Origin: Sphingobacterium sp. B16(2022)
Lineage (GTDB): Bacteria; Bacteroidota; Bacteroidia; Sphingobacteriales; Sphingobacteriaceae
Direction: 5' to 3'
DNA length: 64,000 bases
NCBI RefSeq assembly: GCF_012030425.1
Contig: NZ_JAAUVN010000003.1
Location: 310,001 to 374,000 of the forward strand
Both the position numbers and the translations under genes were made by a program. The notes beneath the pieces are model-generated. The model made no database searches, was not told where the DNA came from, and saw only the letters and a list, made by a program, of their open reading frames with translations. This document shows, piece by piece, positions 34,936-41,585 of the stretch. How positions within the stretch are numbered: position 1 is the first letter of the stretch; each line of letters opens with the position of its first letter.

Positions 34936-34943
34936 CAAATGTA
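34936..34943 (-). promoter_or_regulatory. -7 promoter box of the glycosyltransferase-hpt operon
   Basis: TACATTTG on the minus strand is a perfect -7 box, about 35 bases before the ATG at 34900. It is back to back with the mrp promoter. Confidence 0.45.
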
Positions 34944-35003
34944 AAAATTAAATCTTAATATCATTAAAAACATCTTTATGACAAGTTTTAATTTATCATT
35001 CAG

Positions 35004-35011
35004 TAAATTTG
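35004..35011 (+). promoter_or_regulatory. -7 promoter box of mrp
   Basis: TAAATTTG matches TANNTTTG perfectly and would give a leader of about 25 nt to the ATG at 35042. Confidence 0.45.
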
Positions 35012-35041
35012 TAGTTTAATATACATGCATCCATATATCAG

Positions 35042-36103
35042 ATGATAACCAAAGAACAAGTACTAGAAGCATTATCATATGTCGAAGAGCCAGATTTGAA
35101 AAAAGATTTGGTTACGCTCAATATGATTCAGAATATTGTGATTGAAGATCAAAAAGTATCTTTCGAAGTTGTTTTAACAACTCCAGCATGCCCACTTAAG
35201 GATCATATAGAACATGCTTGTCGCAATGCTATTGCGCATTTTATTGACAAGAATATTGCAGTAGATGTTCACATGACCTCACGTGTATTAGGTAAAGAAG
35301 GAAATCAACTTTTAGGAATTAAAAACATCATCCTTGTTTCTTCGGGAAAAGGTGGTGTGGGTAAATCGACTGTTGCTGCAAACCTAGCCTTATCATTACA
35401 TGCTAAAGGTGCAAAAACAGGACTTTTAGATGCCGATATCTATGGCCCTTCCCTTCCAATTATGTTTGGCTTAGAAGGTGAAAAACCTCAATCTGTACAA
35501 CATGAAGATGGTACTGTTAAAATACAGCCTATAGAAAAGTTTGGTATCAAATTGTTATCGATCGGATTTTTCACAGATCCAAATCAGCCTATTCCATGGA
35601 GAGGTCCAATGGCAACATCGGCTATCAAACAATTATTGAATGACACTGATTGGGGTGATTTAGATTATTTAGTGATCGATATGCCACCAGGAACCGGAGA
35701 TATCCATATCACTGTTGCCCAAAACTATCCTATTGCAGGTGCAGTCATTGTAACGACACCACAGCATGTAGCACTAGCTGATGCTATTAAAGGTATGGGA
35801 ATGTTTCTAATGGACTCTATCAATATCCCATTGCTGGGTATCGTGGAGAACATGGCGTACTTCACACCAGCAGAATTACCTGAAAACAAATATTACATAT
35901 TTGGTAAAGGTGGAGGAACAAGGCTAGCAGAAGAATACAAAATACCTTTCTTAGGGGAGATTCCTTTATTAAAGGGGATTTCTGATGCCGGAGATAACGG
36001 TTTTCCAATCGCTATTGATGAAGAAGATCCAACAACCAAAGCATTTATAGCAATCGCTGAAAAAGTAGCACAACAGTTGTCTATTATACAAGCTGTTAGA
36101 TAG
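35042..36103 (+). CDS. mrp: Mrp/ApbC-type iron-sulfur carrier ATPase
   Basis: The 353-residue protein has an N-terminal MIP18/DUF59 domain (about 1-80) and a deviant Walker A 'SGKGGVGKSTVAANLAL' at 101-117. 'GLLDADIYGPSLPIMFG', 'IPWRGPMA' and 'LVIDMPPGTGDIHITV' follow, as in Mrp/NBP35 ATPases that carry Fe-S clusters. The C-terminal CxxC that binds the cluster in E. coli Mrp and NBP35 is not present: the matching stretch reads 'VENMAYFTPAELPENKYYIFGKGGG'. It is a single gene with its own terminator. Confidence 0.93.
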   Translation: MITKEQVLEALSYVEEPDLKKDLVTLNMIQNIVIEDQKVSFEVVLTTPACPLKDHIEHACRNAIAHFIDKNIAVDVHMTSRVLGKEGNQLLGIKNIILVSSGKGGVGKSTVAANLALSLHAKGAKTGLLDADIYGPSLPIMFGLEGEKPQSVQHEDGTVKIQPIEKFGIKLLSIGFFTDPNQPIPWRGPMATSAIKQLLNDTDWGDLDYLVIDMPPGTGDIHITVAQNYPIAGAVIVTTPQHVALADAIKGMGMFLMDSINIPLLGIVENMAYFTPAELPENKYYIFGKGGGTRLAEEYKIPFLGEIPLLKGISDAGDNGFPIAIDEEDPTTKAFIAIAEKVAQQLSIIQAVR

Positions 36104-36119
36104 CAACTTATATCGTATA

Positions 36120-36160
36120 AAAAGAAAAGGCCCTAATAAAGAATTAGGGCCTTTTCTTTT
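36120..36160. terminator. Terminator after mrp
   Basis: An 18-bp perfect stem with a five-base loop (arms 36120-36137 and 36143-36160) ends in a T-rich arm. It can act in both directions between mrp and xthA. Confidence 0.9.
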
Positions 36161-36224
36161 GTGTTGTAAATGACGATAAACTTATTCCATCATTAAATAT
36201 GGAAGCTACTGCTTCGACATAGTA

Positions 36225-36989
36225 TTATTTTAAGTTAAGGACAACTGGACAGTGATCAGAATGTACCGCCTGATTTAATATTGTAGCCGATTCGATTCGA
36301 TCTGCTAAAGCATTTGATACCATATTATAGTCAATACGCCAACCTAAATTTCTAGCACGTGCTCCTGCACGATAACTCCACCAGCTGTAGTGATGCGGAT
36401 CTGGATTTAAGTGACGGAAAGAGTCAATATACCCTGAGTTTATAAAATTTTCCATCCACTCCCTTTCCTCTGGTAAAAAACCTGAAGAGTTAGCATTTGA
36501 TTTCGGATTGTGAATATCAATCGGACGGTGACAGATATTATAATCACCACATACAATTAAATTAGGCTTTTCCTGTAGTAACTGATTCGAATAATCCTGA
36601 AAATCTGCAAGAAACCGATACTTAAAATCTTGTCGGATATCTCCCGTGGTGCCTGAAGGAAAATAAGTACTCATGATGGACAAATCATCAAAATCTGCAC
36701 GAATAATTCGTCCCTCAAAGTCATAATCCTCATGTCCACATCCATACTCAACATGTTTTGGTGTTATTCTAGTAAATATAGCGGTACCACTATATCCTTT
36801 TTTCTGAGCAGGATACCAATAATGTTCATAACCGAGCTGTTCCAGCAATGCTATTTCAGGAATTTGATCGGGAGTCGCTTTTATCTCCTGCAAACATATA
36901 ACATCTGCATTTACTTCCTTTACCCAACCTAACCAATCTTTTTTTATGGCCGCTCGTAAACCATTGACGTTATAAGTAACTATTTTCAC
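36225..36989 (-). CDS. xthA: Exodeoxyribonuclease III
   Basis: The 254-residue AP endonuclease/3' exonuclease has 'MKIVTYNVNGLRAA' at the N-terminus, the metal-binding Glu in 'VICLQEIKA' (residue 36), 'YSGTAIFTR', 'LIVCGDYNICHRPIDIHNP' and the C-terminal 'AVHSDHCPVVL' with the catalytic Asp-His. The start codon is GTG. It is the last of three closely spaced minus-strand genes (37770-38117, cyclophilin, xthA). Confidence 0.96.
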   Translation of the reverse strand: MKIVTYNVNGLRAAIKKDWLGWVKEVNADVICLQEIKATPDQIPEIALLEQLGYEHYWYPAQKKGYSGTAIFTRITPKHVEYGCGHEDYDFEGRIIRADFDDLSIMSTYFPSGTTGDIRQDFKYRFLADFQDYSNQLLQEKPNLIVCGDYNICHRPIDIHNPKSNANSSGFLPEEREWMENFINSGYIDSFRHLNPDPHHYSWWSYRAGARARNLGWRIDYNMVSNALADRIESATILNQAVHSDHCPVVLNLK

Positions 36990-37007
36990 AGTAATCTTTT
37001 TTGAAGC

Positions 37008-37760
37008 TTAATAATTTTGAGAAGAAAATAAATCTGCAATCTTTGTAAAGAAACCGTTCTGAGGTTTTAAACCCTTTAATTCACGTTCCAAATTAATTGC
37101 TTCTCTTTTCGTTAATAATTTAACATACATACGCTCATCTGTTAAAGGACGATCATTTTTATCCGTTTTTACAGCGGCAATCGCGTCGATAACTTCCGTT
37201 CCATTGACCAGCTCTCCGAATACCGTATAATTTCCATCCAAATGCGGAGTACCACCCACGGTTGTATAAGTTGTGCGTTGTGCTTCAGTAAATTTTACGC
37301 CTTTCATTCGTAAAGTTTCTAAACTATCCAGACCTGCATTCGTAAATTTCTTGCCCTGTACGATGTAAAACTGTGACGCAGAGGAAGCTTTTGCCGGATT
37401 ATCGTCACGTGCGGCACCAAGAGCACCTTTTTTATGAAATAATCCCGATTGTATTTCTGAAGGAATTGTATAACTTGGACCACCATCACCTAACAGTTGT
37501 CCTGATTTGGCATTTTTTGAATCAGGATCTCCACCTTGAATCATAAAATTCTGTATAACACGATGAAACAATAAACTGTCGAAATAGTTTTCTTTCACCA
37601 ATTTGATAAAATTATCCCGATGCTTAGGTGTTTCATTATACAATTTTAAAACAACTACTCCTTTATCTGTTTGAATACGTACATATTTAAACGCAGGCTT
37701 TGCAGCAAATACTACGATCGATAAAGCACAAAAAAATAAACTTAAAACAATTCTTTTCAT
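37008..37760 (-). CDS. Exported cyclophilin-type peptidyl-prolyl isomerase
   Basis: The 250-residue protein has a signal peptide (MKRIVLSLFFCALSIVVFAA), so it acts in the periplasm. The cyclophilin core shows 'DSLLFHRVIQNFMIQGGDP' with the active-site Arg, 'GALGAARDDNPAKASSASQFYIV' and 'LDGNYTVFGELVNGTEVIDAI'. An insert of about 25 residues before 'HLDGNYTVFG' is common in Bacteroidota forms. It lies 18 bases before xthA and 9 after the small upstream gene. Confidence 0.94.
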   Translation of the reverse strand: MKRIVLSLFFCALSIVVFAAKPAFKYVRIQTDKGVVVLKLYNETPKHRDNFIKLVKENYFDSLLFHRVIQNFMIQGGDPDSKNAKSGQLLGDGGPSYTIPSEIQSGLFHKKGALGAARDDNPAKASSASQFYIVQGKKFTNAGLDSLETLRMKGVKFTEAQRTTYTTVGGTPHLDGNYTVFGELVNGTEVIDAIAAVKTDKNDRPLTDERMYVKLLTKREAINLERELKGLKPQNGFFTKIADLFSSQNY

Positions 37761-37769
37761 TACGTTTTA

Positions 37770-38117
37770 TTAAATTACATTTAGCTCTTGAAAATAATCA
37801 ATGATCAATGATTTTATGATCAACTCTTGTTCAAGCAATGTATAATTAGGAATAGGCTTAATCAATTCCCAATGTGGCCATCCTTGTTCGTCCAACCCCT
37901 TAAGCTCATAAAAGCCCATTGCACTAAAAAGGCGGCAATTAGCTATATGCATCAACTCTTCTTTTTCTCTTTTTGAAAAAGTCTGCGGTCCTTTCCCTAA
38001 TTCCTGGACACCTATCAGAAATAAAAACACTTTTAAATCTGGTAGATCCATATCAAATGACTGTGCAATCTCATGTTGCAAAATCACCCATTTCTTATTT
38101 ACTTCTGATGCATTCAT
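37770..38117 (-). CDS. Small conserved-looking hypothetical protein
   Basis: I do not recognise this 115-residue soluble protein. It is acidic and mostly helical ('FDMDLPDLKVFLFLIGVQELGKG', 'SKREKEELMHIANCRLFSAMGFYEL', 'TLLEQELIIKSLIIDYFQEL'), with no signal peptide or catalytic motif. It is the first gene of the operon with the cyclophilin and xthA. Its promoter region is unusual: an 18-bp tandem repeat touching the start codon carries two copies of a -7-like box. Confidence 0.7.
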   Translation of the reverse strand: MNASEVNKKWVILQHEIAQSFDMDLPDLKVFLFLIGVQELGKGPQTFSKREKEELMHIANCRLFSAMGFYELKGLDEQGWPHWELIKPIPNYTLLEQELIIKSLIIDYFQELNVI

Positions 38118-38153
38118 ATAAAGACAATCTTAGATATAAAGACAAACTTAGAT
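38118..38153 (-). repeat. 18-bp tandem repeat duplicating a -7 promoter box
   Basis: Copies at 38118-38135 and 38136-38153 differ at one base and abut the start codon at 38117. On the minus strand the distal copy holds TAAGTTTG (38143-38150, a perfect TANNTTTG) and the proximal copy TAAGATTG (38125-38132, one mismatch). The distal box would give a ~20-nt leader, the proximal one almost none. Confidence 0.6.
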
Positions 38154-38300
38154 AAATTGTAATTTATATACTAATATATAAATGTGAATATGAAACATAG
38201 TACATTCAGATTATCAATTTTACCTCAAGTAGATCTCAGCGCGAGATTAGCAAGATGTACCTATCTCCTGAAAATATGGGGTTCTAGACATTTCATATTA

Positions 38301-38735
38301 TTACTTCCACGCTTTGATTAATTCTTTACAACGAGCTTCGATCATCTTATAAACAGGTTCAAATAAGCTTTCATCAAAATAGGGATCGGGAACAATATCA
38401 TTAACTAAAAATAAAGCAACTTTATCTTTTTCTTCTTTTGTTGATGCCTGTGCAACGACATCCTTATAATTTTGGTGATCCATTACCAAAATATGATCAT
38501 AGATTTCAAATAAACTAGGATTAAAATGCATTGCCTTTTGTTGTGAAATATCTACTGCATATTTTTTAGCCACAGCGATAGATCTACGGTCTGGGCTTTG
38601 ACCAATATGCCAGTCTCCTGTTCCAGCAGATTCAATTGTCCAATCTAAACCTTCTTCCTTTGCCATATGGCTCAGAATACCATGTGCCAATGGTGAGCGA
38701 CAAATATTTCCTAAACAAACCATTAAAATTTTCAT
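38301..38735 (-). CDS. Low-molecular-weight protein tyrosine phosphatase
   Basis: The 144-residue enzyme has the phosphate loop 'CLGNICRS' at residues 7-14 (nucleophile Cys7, Arg13) and the general acid Asp117 in 'IVPDPYFD'. Length and order match the LMW-PTP/arsenate-reductase-like family. It is a cytosolic phosphatase acting on phosphotyrosine, in many bacteria on capsule or exopolysaccharide kinases. No such kinase is nearby. It appears to be a single gene. Confidence 0.93.
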   Translation of the reverse strand: MKILMVCLGNICRSPLAHGILSHMAKEEGLDWTIESAGTGDWHIGQSPDRRSIAVAKKYAVDISQQKAMHFNPSLFEIYDHILVMDHQNYKDVVAQASTKEEKDKVALFLVNDIVPDPYFDESLFEPVYKMIEARCKELIKAWK

Positions 38736-38788
38736 GCCTTAAAAATAATGATAATATTGCTATTATAAGTGGTATATATAAACTAAAA

Positions 38789-38818
38789 AAAGGTGATTTC
38801 GATTCCGAAACCACCTTT
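38789..38818 (-). terminator. Terminator of the DegP/HtrA gene
   Basis: A 13-bp stem with one mismatch (arms 38789-38801 and 38806-38818) is followed on the minus strand by a T run. Confidence 0.83.
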
Positions 38819-38840
38819 CCATAACCAACCTAAAATCTAA

Positions 38841-40388
38841 TTAATATTCAATAGGAACATTAATAATAACAGTACTTCCACGCTCAGGAACTCCTTTTAA
38901 GCTTACAATATTACGTTTTGTTTTACCTAATGCCGCTTCAATTTCATCAACATTATTAACTGGAACCCCATTCACCTCTGTTATCACTAATCCTCTTTCT
39001 ACTCCAAAGTATTCAAATACACCACCTTTATTTATTTGCGTCACTACAACACCTGAGTTAATTCCTAATTCTTTTTTCTTCTCACTAGAAGCAGGCATGA
39101 AGCTAGCACCTAACTTATTATAAATTTCGGTAGCACTTTTACTTGATTTATCACCAGCTGCAGCTTTATTAATTTCTTCGCCTTTTAAAGTTACCGTCAC
39201 CTCTTTCTCTTTTCCATCGCGCTTAAACGTTAATTTAACTTTATCTCCAGGACGTAATCTACCGATTGTTTCTTGTAGAACTGGCGAAGAAGTAATCACT
39301 TTACCATTAATTTTCGTAATCAAATCTGCTTTCTGAATTCCTGCAGCTTCAGCAGCTCCACCTTTAACGATATCTTGAACATACAGACCATTCACATCTG
39401 TAAATCCTTTTTCTTTCGCTAACTCTGGTGTAATTTCAGTAAAGGTAATACCAATGTATCCACGCTTAACATTTCCAAACTCAATAAAATCGTCAACAAT
39501 TTTTTTAACTAAATTAACTGGTATTGCAAAACCATATCCAGCATAAACCCCTGTTGGTGATGCTATTGCTGAATTAATACCGATTAACTCACCCTGTGCA
39601 TTAACCAATGCTCCCCCGCTATTACCTCTATTAATAACGGCATCTGTCTGGATAAAAGACTCAATTGAAGAATTCACAGGAGGTTGGTCCTGATTTCCAT
39701 ATCCTCTTGGTTGTTGTTGACTTTCACCTAAGATCCCAATCTGACGACCTTTAGCACTCACTATACCTGCAGTTACTGTAGACTGTAATCCCAGTGGATA
39801 TCCTACCGCTAAAACCCATTCTCCGATATTGACATTATCCGAATTCCCTAGCTTCACGACAGGCAAACCTTTACCCGTCACTTTAAGAAGGGCCAAATCC
39901 GTATTTGGATCGCGACCTATTACTTTTGCTTCAAAGGAACGTTTATCTGTCAAGACAACCTCAATCTTATCGGCGTCCTCCACAACGTGATTATTTGTTA
40001 CAATATAACCATCCTCTGTTATTATTACTCCAGAACCTGACGCTTGGACAGGTTGTGCCTGTCTCTGTTGACGACCACGGCCCTGCGGTGTTCCAAAAAA
40101 CTCTTCAAACATGTCGAAAGGAGAACCCGATCCACCACCTTGAGGCGCTTGTCTCGTATATGTTGTTTTAATATGAACTACCCCCGGAGACACAATAGCA
40201 GCAGCTTGTGTAAAATCAGGATTTCCTGTTGAGGACATCACTCCAGTTGGATTGTTCGCAAAATATACTTTCTGTTTGTCCTCGATAGACATTCCTTCAA
40301 ACTTTTTATTTTCAAAAAGCTTATAACCCCCAAGGGCTACGGCTCCACCGAAGACTGCTGTTAATAAAGTTAAACTTACTTTGTTCAT
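38841..40388 (-). CDS. degP: Do-family periplasmic serine endopeptidase (DegP/HtrA)
   Basis: The 515-residue protein has an N-terminal membrane/signal segment (residues 5-24), a trypsin-like domain with the full triad His134 ('TNNHVVEDADK'), Asp164 ('NTDLALLKV') and Ser257 ('NRGNSGGAL'), and two PDZ domains (about 310-400 and 430-510). A Gly/Gln-rich LA-loop-like insert lies at about 80-118. It degrades or refolds damaged envelope proteins. It is monocistronic, with a clear vegetative-type promoter at 40484-40516. Confidence 0.95.
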   Translation of the reverse strand: MNKVSLTLLTAVFGGAVALGGYKLFENKKFEGMSIEDKQKVYFANNPTGVMSSTGNPDFTQAAAIVSPGVVHIKTTYTRQAPQGGGSGSPFDMFEEFFGTPQGRGRQQRQAQPVQASGSGVIITEDGYIVTNNHVVEDADKIEVVLTDKRSFEAKVIGRDPNTDLALLKVTGKGLPVVKLGNSDNVNIGEWVLAVGYPLGLQSTVTAGIVSAKGRQIGILGESQQQPRGYGNQDQPPVNSSIESFIQTDAVINRGNSGGALVNAQGELIGINSAIASPTGVYAGYGFAIPVNLVKKIVDDFIEFGNVKRGYIGITFTEITPELAKEKGFTDVNGLYVQDIVKGGAAEAAGIQKADLITKINGKVITSSPVLQETIGRLRPGDKVKLTFKRDGKEKEVTVTLKGEEINKAAAGDKSSKSATEIYNKLGASFMPASSEKKKELGINSGVVVTQINKGGVFEYFGVERGLVITEVNGVPVNNVDEIEAALGKTKRNIVSLKGVPERGSTVIINVPIEY

Positions 40389-40483
40389 AAACTATAGCTT
40401 CTAAATTTTTTATTAAATATGATATACTTCAAATTGATATTTATCCCGAAAATTTATTCTACATAAATATAACAGATACTTTT

Positions 40484-40516
40484 CAAATCTAGTACCATTT
40501 CAATATTCTCTGCAAA
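40484..40516 (-). promoter_or_regulatory. Promoter of degP
   Basis: On the minus strand TTTG (40513-40516) and TAGATTTG (40484-40491) are separated by 21 bases, a textbook Bacteroidota vegetative promoter. The leader would be about 90 nt. Confidence 0.65.
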
Positions 40517-40605
40517 TTAGACACGTTAAAAAATGTTAATTAAAGCCTATGAAAGACTATTTTAACAAAACTTAACTTTCCCTATGTTATCTGTAACAGA
40601 AAAGT

Positions 40606-40613
40606 TAATTTTG
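40606..40613 (+). promoter_or_regulatory. -7 promoter box of dapF
   Basis: TAATTTTG matches TANNTTTG perfectly and lies inside the longer dapF frame, supporting the internal ATG at 40632 as the true start (leader about 13 nt). Confidence 0.4.
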
Positions 40614-40631
40614 CTAGATACAATCACTCAA

Positions 40632-41414
40632 ATGGAATCAAAAATTAAATTTTCAAAATACCAAGGCGCCGGCAATGATTTTATTCTAATTGATAATAGA
40701 AAGCTTCATTTCGACAGTAAGAATGAGGGTTTGATACAAAAGCTTTGTGACCGAAGATTTGGTATCGGTGCAGATGGCCTGATGTTATTGCAAGAAAAAG
40801 AAAACTTTGATTTTGAGATGATTTATTACAATTCGGATGGACGAGAAGGAACTATGTGTGGCAATGGGGGCCGGTGTATTGTTGCATTTGCTAGAGATCT
40901 CAAATTAATATCTGACAAAACTGACTTTTTGGCAGTAGACGGAAGTCATCATGCCAATTTAGAAAATAATTTGATTGACCTGCAGATGATTGATGTTCAA
41001 GAAATAAGCCGTGATGGAGAGGCATACGTGATCAATACAGGCTCCCCTCACTATATTAAGTTTATGCATAATCTGGTTGATTTAGATGTTTTCAAGGCAG
41101 GTTATGAGATTCGAAACAATGAGATCTACAAAACAGAGGGTATCAACGTCAATTTTATCGAAAAAGAAGGCGACTCCGGATATTTCTTACGTACATTTGA
41201 ACGAGGTGTTGAAGATGAAACATTTGCTTGTGGCACCGGAGCAACTGCAGCAGCGATGACTATAGCTCTTCACGAAAATCTAAATGGACAAATAACAATA
41301 CCTATCCGTGTATTAGGAGGTCAATTGTATATTTCCTTTCTTAAAGACGGAACTTCCTTTACAGAAGTTTACCTGAAGGGCCCTGCCACATTTGTTTTCG
41401 AAGGAATGATTTAA
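40632..41414 (+). CDS. dapF: Diaminopimelate epimerase
   Basis: From the ATG at 40632 the enzyme has 260 residues and converts LL- to meso-diaminopimelate for lysine and peptidoglycan. The two active-site cysteines are Cys76 in 'REGTMCGNGGRC' and about Cys200 in 'ETFACGTGATAAAM'. 'KYQGAGNDFILID' at the N-terminus and 'NTGSPHYIKF' are family blocks. An ATG at 40584 would add 16 residues, but a -7 box lies within that extension. dapB of the same pathway lies at 56.0-56.8 kb. Confidence 0.95.
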   Translation: MESKIKFSKYQGAGNDFILIDNRKLHFDSKNEGLIQKLCDRRFGIGADGLMLLQEKENFDFEMIYYNSDGREGTMCGNGGRCIVAFARDLKLISDKTDFLAVDGSHHANLENNLIDLQMIDVQEISRDGEAYVINTGSPHYIKFMHNLVDLDVFKAGYEIRNNEIYKTEGINVNFIEKEGDSGYFLRTFERGVEDETFACGTGATAAAMTIALHENLNGQITIPIRVLGGQLYISFLKDGTSFTEVYLKGPATFVFEGMI

Positions 41415-41466
41415 TTCCCCATCTTTGACTGACCAAAAAATTTATTAAAAAGTCAAATATTACTTG

Positions 41467-41499
41467 ATGAACATAAACAAAATCCACGTTTATGTTCAT
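41467..41499. terminator. Inverted repeat between dapF and the SNF2 gene
   Basis: A perfect 12-bp stem with a nine-base loop (arms 41467-41478 and 41488-41499) lies 52 bases after the dapF stop. It is AT-rich and not followed by a clean T run, so it is either a weak terminator or a regulatory site. Confidence 0.45.
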
Positions 41500-41585
41500 T
41501 GAGCATAAATTTATTAACAAATTTTAGCCACATCATATAGATTAATCTGTATATTAGAAACCTTTTTAGAGGTACGAATATATTA

